Shown here: positions 34,121 through 43,093 of the stretch, piece after piece
Layout of the letters: each line of letters begins with the position of its first letter
Position numbering within the stretch: position 1 is the stretch's first letter
Source of the DNA: Methylohalobius sp.
Lineage (GTDB): Bacteria; Pseudomonadota; Gammaproteobacteria; Methylococcales; Methylothermaceae
Assembly (NCBI GenBank): GCA_026415315.1
Contig: JAOAHI010000003.1
Coordinates: 1 to 64,000 of the forward strand
DNA length: 64,000 bases
Reading direction: 5' to 3'
Notes under the pieces: generated by a model
The model's database searches: none
What the model saw: the letters and a program-made list of their open reading frames with translations, nothing else
Told to the model about the DNA's origin: nothing
Translations under genes and position numbers: made by a program

Positions 34121-35370
34121 TGGGCTTTGGCGGCGATGTCCACCACCAACGGCGTGCCGGGCTTAAGCTCCCCACCCGTGATCTGGGTGAACGCGCCGTC
34201 GCTGGCGCCGGTAGTCACCGCCACTGGAATAAGTCGGCTGTCGCGCAACGTCCACACCCGTTGCCCGCGCGCGTGGGCATCCTGGGTGTTGGCTGCTTTG
34301 CGCGTGATTCTGGGACGGGGGAACAGCCTGCTGAGTATGCTGCCGCTTTCGTTTTTGGCCTTCTCGGTCGAGGGGGGAGTAAAGCGCAAGGCTGCGTTAG
34401 GAACGAGAAGAGCATCCTGGACCCGATTGACCAGGATCTCGGCGGTGGCAGTCATGCCTGGGCGCAAGGCTAAATCGCTGTTATCTACCGCCAGTATGGC
34501 CTCATAGGTAACCACGCCGTCCACTACCTGCGGCGCGTAGCGCACCTGGGTCAGGATCGCCTGAAAACGCCGCTCGGGATAGGCGTCCACGGTGAAGGTG
34601 GCGGTTTGTCCTTCCCGAATTTGGCCAACGTCCGCCTCGTCCACCGCTACGTGTAGTTCCATTTGGCTTAAAGTTTCAGCCAGGATAAACAACACTGGCG
34701 TCTGCAGCGAGGCGGCTACTGTCTGTCCCGGCTCGACCTGGCGCTTGAGCACGATGCCCTCTATGGGAGCGCGGATTACCGCTTTTTCCAGAATGCGCAA
34801 ATTCTCGTCGAGTTGAGCCTGGATTTGCGTCACCTGGGCTTGCGCGGAATCCAACGCTGCCTGGGCGCGCAGAAAAGCGGCTTCGGCAACTTCGTATTCT
34901 TCCTCGGAGATCAGCTTGCTTTGGATTAAGCGCTTAGCACGGCGGAATTTATTTTCAGCCTCTTTAAGCGTGGCCTGGGCTTCCCGAAGCCGGGCTTTAG
35001 CCAGAGCTAAGGCCGCTTCGGTCTGACGTTTTCGCGCCTCGAGTTGAGCGGTGTCGAGTCTGGCGAGTTCCTGGCCCCGCCGGACGCGGTCGTTATAGTC
35101 TGCGAGCACGGTTTGGATGGTTCCCGAAACCTCGGTTCCCACCTCGACTTGGATGCGCGGCTTGAGCTCGCCGGTGGCAGTCACGGTGACGGTGAGATCC
35201 CCCCGTTTAGCTAGGGAGGTGAGGTATTGTGGTTGATCTTCAGTATCGTGCAATCGCCACACGGCGGCGAAGGCGACCAGCACAAGCAGGCCTAGCCACA
35301 GGGAAAAGCGCTTGAGCTGTGCGTATTTGTCGGTTTGATCTAATAGTTGCTCGATTTCGTCCTGGCGCAT
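34117..35370 (-). CDS. MacA-type periplasmic adaptor (RND/MFP family)
   Basis: A 417-residue membrane fusion protein. A single N-terminal membrane helix (about residues 22-38) is followed by a split lipoyl domain ([17 protein letters not shown], later [20 protein letters not shown]), a long alpha-helical hairpin (about 85-165, rich in Ala, Gln, Lys), and beta-barrel and membrane-proximal domains. ATG 35370 is chosen; a TTG four codons earlier is possible. The insertion near residues 330-370 ([13 protein letters not shown]) is unusually long for the last domain. It links the ABC permease to an outer-membrane channel, which is not in the window. Confidence 0.9.
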   Translation of the reverse strand: MRQDEIEQLLDQTDKYAQLKRFSLWLGLLVLVAFAAVWRLHDTEDQPQYLTSLAKRGDLTVTVTATGELKPRIQVEVGTEVSGTIQTVLADYNDRVRRGQELARLDTAQLEARKRQTEAALALAKARLREAQATLKEAENKFRRAKRLIQSKLISEEEYEVAEAAFLRAQAALDSAQAQVTQIQAQLDENLRILEKAVIRAPIEGIVLKRQVEPGQTVAASLQTPVLFILAETLSQMELHVAVDEADVGQIREGQTATFTVDAYPERRFQAILTQVRYAPQVVDGVVTYEAILAVDNSDLALRPGMTATAEILVNRVQDALLVPNAALRFTPPSTEKAKNESGSILSRLFPRPRITRKAANTQDAHARGQRVWTLRDSRLIPVAVTTGASDGAFTQITGGELKPGTPLVVDIAAKAQ

Positions 35371-35391
35371 GGGGCGTCCCAACCCAGCCGC

Positions 35392-35940
35392 TTACCGGGT
35401 TCTAGGTTGGGAAGGCGGCAAGTGCTCGACTTTGACCTCAAACCGCTGGGCTTTCTGGTCGGCGAGGAACCACTCCAACGTTCGCCGGATCGTGGAGAAG
35501 GCCAGGTCTTGCCAGGGGATCTCGCTTTGGGCGAATAATTTGGCTTCTAGGCTCTCTGGCCCGGGGGCTAAGCGTGCGCTGATGAGTTCAGCGCGGAAGA
35601 AAAGATGAATTTGATCTACGTGCGGCAGGCTAAAAACAGTATACAGCTTAAGCCCCCCCACCTTTGCCCCAGCCTCCTCCCAAGTTTCGCGTATGGCGGC
35701 TTCTTCTAGAGTTTCACCCAGTTCCATGAATCCGGCCGGTAAAGTCCAAAGCCCAAGGCGAGGTTCGATGGCTCTCCGGCACAGTAAAATCTTATCCTGC
35801 CAAAGCGGAAGACAGCCGGCGATGATTTTGGGGTTTTGGTAGTGAATAGTACCGCACGCCTCGCACACAAAGCGTTCGCGGTCTTCCCCAGCTGGGATCT
35901 TGACCACCAGCCTTGCACCGCACTGGGAGCAAAATTTCAT
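35392..35940 (-). CDS. NUDIX hydrolase with N-terminal zinc ribbon
   Basis: A 182-residue protein. The zinc ribbon (FCSQCG and VCEACG, residues 4-32) precedes a Nudix domain with GFMELGETLEEAAIRETWEEAG. Related proteins include NudC-like NADH pyrophosphatases and various NUDIX members, but this one lacks the N-terminal half and the SQPWPFPxS signature of NudC, so the substrate is open. The start overlaps the rsd stop as TAATG, indicating cotranslation. It is followed after 21 bases by the MacA-like gene. Confidence 0.88.
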   Translation of the reverse strand: MKFCSQCGARLVVKIPAGEDRERFVCEACGTIHYQNPKIIAGCLPLWQDKILLCRRAIEPRLGLWTLPAGFMELGETLEEAAIRETWEEAGAKVGGLKLYTVFSLPHVDQIHLFFRAELISARLAPGPESLEAKLFAQSEIPWQDLAFSTIRRTLEWFLADQKAQRFEVKVEHLPPSQPRTR

Positions 35941-36386
35941 TACTTAGACAACGTTTCGATCAAGCGATCTTCCAATTCTATCCGTTTAGCTAAAGCCTCG
36001 CCCAGCTTGGATAGCTCGCGCGCTAGGACGGCGGGATCGGAGAGATTTTGGTTTTCGTAGAGGTCGTTGAACTTGAGAGCGATTTCGGTGGCTTGGGCAA
36101 TTTCCGGGTATAAGGCTTGCGCGGCATGGATGACCCGTTGGCGGCGCTCAGTGCCGCTGACGATGCGGTGATAGATGCCAAAGTGGCCTAGCGAGATATA
36201 GTCGATCATGAGTTGACAGAACCGCGCCAGGGTCTCTCTCAGTGCCGCTTGGTTTTGATCAAACGGTTTAAGTTTGGCTACCTCCCAGTACAAGGCCCAC
36301 ATCTGCTTGCGCTCCTGAAGCAATTCATAGACCATGCGATCGGTGTGTCGGCGGCGCTCGATCCCGGAATAAGGGGTTTCGGTCAT
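35940..36386 (-). CDS. rsd: Rsd/AlgQ-family anti-sigma-70 regulator
   Basis: A 148-residue all-helical protein. It carries the family segments IERRRHTDRMVYELLQERK, LWEVAKLKPF-like (LYWEVAKLKPFD), LARFCQLMIDYISLGHFGIYHRI and FNDLYENQN. Rsd binds region 4 of the housekeeping sigma factor and shifts RNA polymerase to alternative sigmas; AlgQ is the Pseudomonas form. It is the first gene of the minus-strand run ending with the EamA permease, and divergent from the M48 lipoprotein. Confidence 0.9.
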   Translation of the reverse strand: MTETPYSGIERRRHTDRMVYELLQERKQMWALYWEVAKLKPFDQNQAALRETLARFCQLMIDYISLGHFGIYHRIVSGTERRQRVIHAAQALYPEIAQATEIALKFNDLYENQNLSDPAVLARELSKLGEALAKRIELEDRLIETLSK

Positions 36387-36509
36387 GACAAGTGTTAGTC
36401 TCTGTGGTAGTTTGCTTCTACTTTATGCCACATCTTTAAGCTTGCGGCAATCCTCAGCGGCGGGATAGGCGATCTTAAAAGCGAATTTGTAAGAGGTAAC
36501 ATTGAGAAA

Positions 36510-37301
36510 ATGATCAAGAATATGTTGTTTGGTTTGGCTTTAGTGGGGGTGCTGCTCGCTTGCGCTACCTCGCCGACTGGACGCTCACAGCTGGTGCTGA
36601 TGCCCGAGGCGCAGTTGGCCCAGATGGGCTTTCAAGCATTCGAGCAGATCAAACGCAAGGAACGGATCGAAGCTAATCCAGCTGTTAACGCCTATGTCCG
36701 CTGCGTCGCGGATGAGTTGACCTACACATTAGGAGGGCGGTGGGAGGTAGCGGTGTTCCAATCGGAGCAGGTCAACGCGTTTGCTCTGCCTGGAGGCAAG
36801 ATCGGAGTCTATTCGGGTTTGCTCAAGGCCGCCCGCAACCAGCATCAATTGGCTGCGGTTCTAGGCCATGAAATCGGCCACGTTCTGGCACGCCACAGCA
36901 ACGAGCGAGTATCGCAGGAGTTTGCGGTCGAACAAGCCTTAGGGCTGATTCAGGCGCTCGCCACGCCGCAGTCGTCCAGCGGACGGCTGCTGATGGGGGC
37001 ATTGGGATTGGGCGCCCAGGTCGGAGTGCTGATGCCTTTCAGCCGTATCCAGGAAACCGAGGCCGACGTGATTGGCCTAGAACTGATGGCCAGAGCTGGC
37101 TTTGATCCGCGTGAAGCGATCCGTCTTTGGCACAATATGGGTGAAACCTCCCGTCCCAAACCTCCAGAGTGGCTGTCTACCCATCCCTCGCACGCTTCCC
37201 GGATCCAAGAAATAGAGCGCCACTTGCCGCGGATTCTGCCTCTGTACGAGGCCGCCAAGGCCCGTGGACGGCGGCCGAATTGTACTTTAGGGGCTACTTG
37301 A
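36510..37301 (+). CDS. M48-family metalloprotease lipoprotein (LoiP/YggG-like)
   Basis: A 263-residue lipoprotein with signal peptide and lipobox LLAC (Cys18). It is followed by an M48 peptidase domain with zinc motif LGHEIGHVLARH (about residues 115-126) and the third ligand Glu in ETEADVIGLELM. E. coli LoiP and BepA are outer-membrane quality-control relatives; the size and lipobox fit LoiP. The end converges on the PqiC-like gene with an 8-base overlap. The ribosome site is weak. Confidence 0.88.
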   Translation: MIKNMLFGLALVGVLLACATSPTGRSQLVLMPEAQLAQMGFQAFEQIKRKERIEANPAVNAYVRCVADELTYTLGGRWEVAVFQSEQVNAFALPGGKIGVYSGLLKAARNQHQLAAVLGHEIGHVLARHSNERVSQEFAVEQALGLIQALATPQSSSGRLLMGALGLGAQVGVLMPFSRIQETEADVIGLELMARAGFDPREAIRLWHNMGETSRPKPPEWLSTHPSHASRIQEIERHLPRILPLYEAAKARGRRPNCTLGAT

Positions 37302-37851
37302 GCTGCCTGGCGATGTCCTCAGCCAGCGCATCCACGGCATGGCTCATGGCGGCAACAAAGGCGGTGTGATCCTCACCCGGCACCGGCACGTCTACGGTTT
37401 GTCTTTGCGAGTTTAGGGTTTGGGTGCTACGCCGCAGATACCAGGTGACGGTGAGCACGCACCGGGCTGGCTCAACCCGGAAGTCTTCAACCTGGATCTC
37501 TAATATCCGCGTCACCGTTAGCGCAGAAGGAAGAGGCGCGAAAGCTTTGCCTGGCAGGCGGGCAGTTAGACTTTCGGCCAACGCTCGGCTGAATCCTGCT
37601 TCCAGCGGCTCAGCCCAACGGTGAAGCTCGGACAGTTGGACTTGTCCGCCTTTGTTCACAGTCACGATCTGAGGACGGTCCAAATAACGCGGCAGGCGGA
37701 TCGGCGCCAGACCGATGGTCTCGAGGACGGGGGCAGCCGGCGCTGGGACTGAGAGATAAGGCAGAATGTAGAATTGAGGCGAAGGGCTCTGGCCGATAAA
37801 GGCACAGCCGGCGGCGGTCAACATCAATCCTAAGGCGATTATGGGTTTCAT
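37294..37851 (-). CDS. PqiC-like lipoprotein of an MCE transporter
   Basis: A 185-residue lipoprotein (lipobox AAGC, Cys16) of the ABC-transport auxiliary family. It has FYILPYL, IGLAPIRLPRYLDRPQIV and the C-terminal HAVDALAEDIARQL. In E. coli PqiC is an outer-membrane partner of the MCE protein PqiB. It is the last of four overlapping minus-strand genes (permease, ATPase, MCE protein, this), which supports an inner-to-outer membrane lipid transport complex. Confidence 0.88.
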   Translation of the reverse strand: MKPIIALGLMLTAAGCAFIGQSPSPQFYILPYLSVPAPAAPVLETIGLAPIRLPRYLDRPQIVTVNKGGQVQLSELHRWAEPLEAGFSRALAESLTARLPGKAFAPLPSALTVTRILEIQVEDFRVEPARCVLTVTWYLRRSTQTLNSQRQTVDVPVPGEDHTAFVAAMSHAVDALAEDIARQLK

Positions 37852-38825
37852 CGGTTGCGCTCCTGTTTGCCACGCAGTAAGGCCTCGGGCTGAGTTTGGA
37901 GCATTTCGGTCAGGACTCGCACTTCGCGCGCTGCCCCGCGAACATCCTCTAGCGCTGTATAGAAGTTGCGTATGAGCAAAGCGTTGGGGCCCAGTGTCTC
38001 GGCCAGATCAGTGAGGCTGCGCTCAGCCTGCTGCAGCGCGCTGCGCCCTTGCTGCAGGAGAGGGGTCAGCTCGCTGTCTAGGTGCTGGAACACGCGTTGG
38101 GAGGCGGCCAGGTTTTGATCCAGCCGGGCGCTGATACGATCCAAGCGCGGCCCGAGTTGTTCGCTGAGTTGGTTTAAGTTTTCCAAAACGCGATCCAATT
38201 TCTGGGCCGAGGTTTGCCATTGCGGTTGACTGACCACCGTCTCCAAGTGAGACAGAGTGGAATTGATCGTGCGTATGGTCTCCTTAAGCGGCAGCTGGCG
38301 GATCTCGCGTACCAGCTCGCCTATGGTGTTTTCGATTTCCTCTCGGCTTGAGGGAATGGAGGGGATCTCCTTTAGCCCTTTGTATGTCCCCGCCAGGTGC
38401 CTAGGAGTTTCGGGGCGAAAATCCAAATCCACGTAGAGCTGGCCGGTGACTAGGCTTTGCAGTTTGAGCTGGGCGCGCAGCCCTTCTTCAATCAATTCGC
38501 TAAGTTCTAGGCGTTGCCAGGGAAAAGCAGGCTTGCCTTCGATTTTTAGCGGTTTGAGGTCCACTTCGATCACCACCGGCGTAGTCAAAGTGCGTGCTTT
38601 GGGTTGGTATTGCACTAGGATCTCAGTAACCTGGCCCACCTGAACCCCGCGCATTTTTACCGGCGCTCCCACGCTTAGGCCGTTGACCGACTCGGAGAAA
38701 TGGATCACGTAGTGCTCGCGTTCCGACCACAACTCCCCGCCGGCTAAGACCATCAGGGCTAGGAACAGGATCGCGACAGCCCCCAGCACAAAGGCTCCGA
38801 TCAAGGCAGGATTGGCTTGTCTCAC
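37848..38825 (-). CDS. MlaD/PqiB-family MCE protein
   Basis: A 325-residue protein with an N-terminal membrane helix (about residues 10-30) and one MCE domain (YVIHFSESVNGLSVGAPVKMRGVQVGQVTEI, about 40-140). A long helical tail (about 165-300) contains repeated Leu/Gln heptads. A single MCE domain with a helical extension resembles proteins that form tube-like bridges from hexamers. It overlaps the ATPase gene by four bases upstream and the PqiC-like gene downstream. Confidence 0.9.
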   Translation of the reverse strand: MRQANPALIGAFVLGAVAILFLALMVLAGGELWSEREHYVIHFSESVNGLSVGAPVKMRGVQVGQVTEILVQYQPKARTLTTPVVIEVDLKPLKIEGKPAFPWQRLELSELIEEGLRAQLKLQSLVTGQLYVDLDFRPETPRHLAGTYKGLKEIPSIPSSREEIENTIGELVREIRQLPLKETIRTINSTLSHLETVVSQPQWQTSAQKLDRVLENLNQLSEQLGPRLDRISARLDQNLAASQRVFQHLDSELTPLLQQGRSALQQAERSLTDLAETLGPNALLIRNFYTALEDVRGAAREVRVLTEMLQTQPEALLRGKQERNR

Positions 38826-39574
38826 AAAGTCCCTCCGCGGGTCAGAAACTCGCGCACCTTAGGGTTAGGACTGGACTCGATAAGGACGCGGGGCGGCCCT
38901 GAGGCGATGGCGGTTTTGGTCTCAGCGTCCAGAAAAATCGAATTGGTGCCCAAAGCCAGGATGCTGGGCAGTTCGTGGGTCACCATGACTACGGTTGCCC
39001 CTAAGCTGGCGCGAAGCTCCAGGATCAAATCGTCCAGGCGTTTGGCGCTGATGGGATCAAGTCCCGCCGAGGGCTCGTCGAAAAACAAGATCTCTGGGTC
39101 TAATGCCAAGGCGCGGGCTAGGCCAGCGCGCTTTTGCATGCCGCCGCTGATTTGATAAGGGTAGTAATCCTCAAAGCCAGAGAGCCCTACCAGCGCCAGT
39201 TTGAGCAAACTCAGCTCACGGATCGTGCCAGCGTCTAGATCAGTATATTCGTAAAGCGGCAGGCTGACGTTCTCAGCCAAGGTCAGGGAGCTCCACAGCG
39301 CCCCGCTTTGGTACAAAATGCCGATCCGGCGCAGGATGTCTCGGCGGGTTTGGTCATCGGCGCTCCAGAAGTCGACTTCTCCGTAAAGGACCTGTCCCTG
39401 GGTCGGGCGCAACAGCCCCACCAGATGGCGCAACAGAGTGCTTTTGCCGCAGCCGCTGCCCCCCATGATGATGAAGATTTCGCCGCGATTGATATGGAAA
39501 TTCAAGTCCTTAAGAAGGATACGCTCGCCATAGGCTAAAGTCAGATCGCGCACGACCAGGTGAGGGGTAGCCAT
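38822..39574 (-). CDS. MlaF-like ABC ATPase of MCE lipid transporter
   Basis: A 250-residue ATPase with Walker A GGSGCGKSTLLRHL, signature QISGGMQKRAGLARALA, Walker B EILFFDEPSAGLDP and switch VTHELPSI. The QISGGM signature and the GLDP after Walker B are typical of MlaF-type proteins. It energises lipid movement by the membrane permease that starts three bases upstream. ATG 39574 replaces a longer frame whose extra residues come from the permease gene. Confidence 0.93.
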   Translation of the reverse strand: MATPHLVVRDLTLAYGERILLKDLNFHINRGEIFIIMGGSGCGKSTLLRHLVGLLRPTQGQVLYGEVDFWSADDQTRRDILRRIGILYQSGALWSSLTLAENVSLPLYEYTDLDAGTIRELSLLKLALVGLSGFEDYYPYQISGGMQKRAGLARALALDPEILFFDEPSAGLDPISAKRLDDLILELRASLGATVVMVTHELPSILALGTNSIFLDAETKTAIASGPPRVLIESSPNPKVREFLTRGGTL

Positions 39575-39576
39575 CT

Positions 39577-40704
39577 CTAAAGACCCAAACGGGTAAACAA
39601 AACCGTAAGCAAGGCGTCGGCCACCACGATGGCGACCACGCCGGTGACTACCGCCGAGGTTGCCGCCTCTCCTACGCTTTGAGCGCTGCGCTGGCACTGG
39701 ATGCCGCGTAAGCAGCCGGAAGTGGCAATGAGTACTCCAAAGACCGCAGCCTTGATCAAGCCGACCATCCCATCGTGCAGCGCCAAGGAGGTGCGGGTTT
39801 GATGCAGGTATTCCAGAAGGGTAAGATCAAACAGACTGACCGCCGCCAGCGCTCCACCTAGGAGGCCAACCAGGTCGGCATAGGCGGTGAGCAAGGGGAC
39901 CATCAAGCACAGCGCCAACATGCGCGGCAAAATTAAAAACTCTATGGGCTCCAACCCCAGCGTTTTGAGCGCGTCGATTTCCTCGTTGACCTGCATCGTG
40001 CCGAGCTGAGCGGCGTAGGCGGCCCCTGTGCGGCCGGCCATGATCACTGCCGTCATCATCGCCCCCATCTCCCGCACCATCCCAAGTCCCACCAGATTGG
40101 CCACATAGATCTGCGCGCCAAACGGGGAGAGCTGCCCAGCTCCGACATAAGCCAGAATCAGGCCAACCAACAGTGCGATCAAGGTGACGATAGGCAGCGC
40201 GCTAGGGCCGCACTCTTCGAGCAGCCACCATAGATCTTGGCGGCGATAGTGGGCCTGACCGCGCACAAAGCGCAGCAAAGTCAGCGTCGCCTCGCCAATG
40301 AAGCGGATAAACTCGTAGGTTTCTTGACCTAGCTCTAAAAATTTCGTGCCGATCCGCTCTAAGAACGAGGGCTGGGCGTTGGCTGGCTTGGCCTGGGCAG
40401 GAACCGCCGTGGCCAGCGCGAGCAGGCGCTTTACCCCTTCTGGGATTGCCCCCCATTCCAGGGCAATATCGGCCTGGAGACAGCGTTTGTGGAGCTGGTA
40501 CAGAAACAAGATCAAACTGCTGTCCCACGCGCCCAGTCTCTCTCCTTCGACGATCAAACGCTTTGGAGGGTTGTTGAGAGCCAAATCGACTTCCTCGATG
40601 TTTGGCCGAGAGGAAGACAAAAGCCAGTCCCCGCCCAAGCTAAGAAGTAGGCAATCGCCTTTGAGGCAAACGGAAAGCTTTGGGTTTTGACTGAACTCTG
40701 TCAT
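39577..40704 (-). CDS. MlaE-like permease with N-terminal STAS-like domain
   Basis: A 375-residue protein. The first 120 residues form a soluble STAS-like domain (KGDCLLLSLGGDWLL, LGAWDSSLILFLYQL), and the rest is an MlaE permease with about five helices, including the conserved MVREMGAMMTAVIMAGRTGAA and EIDALKTLGLEP. In E. coli the STAS protein MlaB is separate; fusion to the permease is common in other MCE systems. It is the first gene of the operon and divergent from an alcohol dehydrogenase gene. The 70-base gap has an AT-rich core (TATGAT on this strand) that could serve both. Confidence 0.9.
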   Translation of the reverse strand: MTEFSQNPKLSVCLKGDCLLLSLGGDWLLSSSRPNIEEVDLALNNPPKRLIVEGERLGAWDSSLILFLYQLHKRCLQADIALEWGAIPEGVKRLLALATAVPAQAKPANAQPSFLERIGTKFLELGQETYEFIRFIGEATLTLLRFVRGQAHYRRQDLWWLLEECGPSALPIVTLIALLVGLILAYVGAGQLSPFGAQIYVANLVGLGMVREMGAMMTAVIMAGRTGAAYAAQLGTMQVNEEIDALKTLGLEPIEFLILPRMLALCLMVPLLTAYADLVGLLGGALAAVSLFDLTLLEYLHQTRTSLALHDGMVGLIKAAVFGVLIATSGCLRGIQCQRSAQSVGEAATSAVVTGVVAIVVADALLTVLFTRLGL

Positions 40705-40777
40705 CAGGGGGGAAGGGTTTGGGGAAGAGGGTGTATCATAATAAAAAAGCAGCGTGCACATCTTACCGGAGGCAACC

Positions 40778-41773
40778 ATGGCTCACAAGATGCGTGCCAT
40801 GATTCTGGAGCGACCGCAGACGCCTTTGAAGTGGGTCGAGCAGGAGGTCCCGCAGCCTGGTCCGGGTCAAATTCTGCTTAAAGTGCGTGCGTGCGGCGTC
40901 TGTCGTACCGACCTGCACGTAGTGGACGGCGAGCTGCCCAATCCTAAGCTGCCGCTCATTCCTGGCCACGAGATCGTGGGCGAGGTGGTCGCGTTAGGAG
41001 AGGGGGTGGACTCATTCTTTACCGGGAAGCGGGTTGGGGTTCCTTGGTTGGGCAAAAGCTGTGGCACGTGCCGTTTTTGCCACATGGGACGTGAGAACCT
41101 GTGCGATGTGCCCGGATTTACCGGCTATACCCTGGACGGGGGGTATGCTGAATACGCCCTGGCTGATGCCCGCTATGCATTCGTTCTGCCGAACAATTAC
41201 GACGACCTGCACGTGGCTCCCCTGCTGTGCGCCGGCCTGATCGGTTACCGATCCTATGCCTTGGCGAAAGACGCGGAAAGAATAGGGCTGTACGGCTTTG
41301 GCGCCGCTGCTCACCTCATCGCCCAGGTGGCGGTGCGCCAACAGCGCAAGGTGTATGCGTTCACTCGGCCGGGAGACCTGAAAGCGCAGGAGTTTGCCCT
41401 AAGCCTAGGTGCGGTATGGGCGGGGGACTGTGACCAGTCGCCTCTTGAGGTGCTGGATGCGGCGATCTTGTATGCCCCAGTCGGGGCGCTAGTGCCTTTA
41501 GCCTTAAAGGCAGTGCGCAAGGGCGGGAAAGTGATCTGCGCTGGCATCCATATGAGCGACATCCCGAGCTTTCCGTATGCTTTGCTGTGGGGAGAGCGCA
41601 GCCTCTGTTCAGTGGCTAACTTGACCCGCAGCGATGGGGAGGAGTTTTTAAGCTTGGCCGCCGCTATCCCTCTCCACACCGAGGTCCATCCTTATCCGTT
41701 GGCTGAGGCCAACCAAGCCCTTGAGGATTTGCGCTATGGCCGGTTTCAAGGCGCGGCGGTTCTGGTACCGTAA
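40778..41773 (+). CDS. Zinc-dependent alcohol dehydrogenase family protein
   Basis: A 331-residue medium-chain dehydrogenase. It has catalytic-zinc residues in ACGVCRTDLH and GHEIVG, a structural-zinc set CGTCRFCHMGRENLC and a Rossmann motif GLYGFGAAAH. It should oxidise or reduce small alcohols and aldehydes with NAD(P); the family includes AdhA-like quinone-reactive and thermophilic enzymes. ATG 40778 has GGAGG six bases upstream. It starts a plus-strand run of four overlapping genes. Confidence 0.9.
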   Translation: MAHKMRAMILERPQTPLKWVEQEVPQPGPGQILLKVRACGVCRTDLHVVDGELPNPKLPLIPGHEIVGEVVALGEGVDSFFTGKRVGVPWLGKSCGTCRFCHMGRENLCDVPGFTGYTLDGGYAEYALADARYAFVLPNNYDDLHVAPLLCAGLIGYRSYALAKDAERIGLYGFGAAAHLIAQVAVRQQRKVYAFTRPGDLKAQEFALSLGAVWAGDCDQSPLEVLDAAILYAPVGALVPLALKAVRKGGKVICAGIHMSDIPSFPYALLWGERSLCSVANLTRSDGEEFLSLAAAIPLHTEVHPYPLAEANQALEDLRYGRFQGAAVLVP

Positions 41774-42521
41774 GCCGAGTTGGCTTTTAATTTGGGTTGC
41801 GTTTGAAGTTTGGGCTGGGCCCAATCGAGTGGAGGAGGCGCGTTTGGTGGAGGATCTGACAGAGACTCCCCATCTTGGTCAAGTCGTTCAGATTGCGGGA
41901 TACACGGCGCTGCACGCCAGAGCGCAAACCCAGACTGCGCGAGGGGCAGTGGTGTTCCTGCCGGAGGCGGGACAGCGCAGCGATTCGCCTTTAGCCGCCT
42001 GCTTGAACGAGTATTTTCCAGCCCACGGCTGGGAGTTTTTAAGCTTGCAGCTTCCGGTCCTGGAACCAGAAGCGGCACCGGAGGAGTATCTGACGCTGCT
42101 GGAGGAAGCCGCAACGCGGCTTAAAGCCGCCATCGCCTGGCTTAAGACCGGGGGCTCTGAGACGGTCGCCGCGGTCGGACACGGTTTCGGCGGGCTGGCC
42201 CTGCTTCAGTATCTGAGCCAACCTGAGCCCCAGCTCAAGGCCATCGTGCTGCTCAGCGTCGCCTGGCCCGAAGCGCTAGACGGCCAGGTTCAGCCTTGGC
42301 TGGAGGCGGCGCAGCTACCGGTACTGGACGTGTATGCCGAGCAAGATCCTCTCCAAGTTCGAGCTCGAGCTTTAGAGCGTCGTCTGCTATTGAAGGGCAA
42401 ACCCAGCTATCGTCAGATCCAGTTTTCCGCTGCTGATCATCAATTCAAATCCAGGGAGAACCTTCTCGCCCGGCGCATAGACGGCTGGCTGAGGCAAGTC
42501 GTTACGGGAGGAGGGTCATGA
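41736..42521 (+). CDS. DUF3530 alpha/beta-hydrolase-like exported protein
   Basis: A 261-residue protein with an N-terminal hydrophobic segment that may be a signal (about residues 10-30). It continues with a DUF3530-like domain: ALHARAQTQTARGAVVFLPE, LPVLE, then VAAVGHGFGGLALLQYL. In a hydrolase the nucleophile position is GxSxG; here it reads GHGFGG, so the Ser is replaced by Phe and classical esterase activity is unlikely. ATG 41736 lies within the alcohol dehydrogenase 3' end (38-base overlap), with GAGG upstream. Confidence 0.75.
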   Translation: MAGFKARRFWYRKPSWLLIWVAFEVWAGPNRVEEARLVEDLTETPHLGQVVQIAGYTALHARAQTQTARGAVVFLPEAGQRSDSPLAACLNEYFPAHGWEFLSLQLPVLEPEAAPEEYLTLLEEAATRLKAAIAWLKTGGSETVAAVGHGFGGLALLQYLSQPEPQLKAIVLLSVAWPEALDGQVQPWLEAAQLPVLDVYAEQDPLQVRARALERRLLLKGKPSYRQIQFSAADHQFKSRENLLARRIDGWLRQVVTGGGS

Positions 42522-43093
42522 GTCAATCCGAGGAGGAGGGCTTATTTCAAGAGGCAATGGCCGATGCTTTGCCGCTTCCTGCGAGCGATAAGTTGCCCTT
42601 GCCCAAACCCAGATCGATCTCTCCAGGCCAAGAGTATCGCCGCGAGGCCGCACGGCGCACCTTGGATGACCAGGGTTTTTTGCCCATTGCCGGTATCGAG
42701 CCGCTTGCGCCGGAGGCAGTTTTGAGCTTCAAGCGCCCAGGAGTGCAATACGGCGTGTTTCTGAAGCTCAAGCGGGGCGAGTATCCGCCAGGGGCAGTAT
42801 TGGATCTGCACCGGCTAACCGCTGTGCAGGCCCGGCGCGAAGTGTACCATTTCGTCCACCAATGCCTGCAAGACGAGGTACGCTGCGCCCTCATCATCCA
42901 CGGCAAGGGCCGGGGCCAATGCGCTGTGCTCAAAAGTTATCTGGCGCGTTGGCTGCCTATGCTCGATCCGGTTTTGGCCTTTCACAGCGCCCAAGGCAGT
43001 CACGGCGGAGTCGGAGCGGTTTATCTTTTATTAAAGAAGGGAGCGCTACAGAAGGAGCGCAACCGGCGCCGATTTCAGCTGGGAGAGCGATGA
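42518..43093 (+). CDS. Smr domain protein (SmrA/SmrB-like)
   Basis: A 191-residue protein. The N-terminal half is variable, and the C-terminal Smr domain (about residues 90-175) has LDLHRLTAVQARREVYHF and the HGKGRG motif in LIIHGKGRGQ. Smr domains are nucleases; bacterial SmrB cleaves mRNA at collided ribosomes, while other members have unclear roles. Start and stop both overlap neighbours by four bases, so it is translated within the operon. Confidence 0.9.
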   Translation: MSQSEEEGLFQEAMADALPLPASDKLPLPKPRSISPGQEYRREAARRTLDDQGFLPIAGIEPLAPEAVLSFKRPGVQYGVFLKLKRGEYPPGAVLDLHRLTAVQARREVYHFVHQCLQDEVRCALIIHGKGRGQCAVLKSYLARWLPMLDPVLAFHSAQGSHGGVGAVYLLLKKGALQKERNRRRFQLGER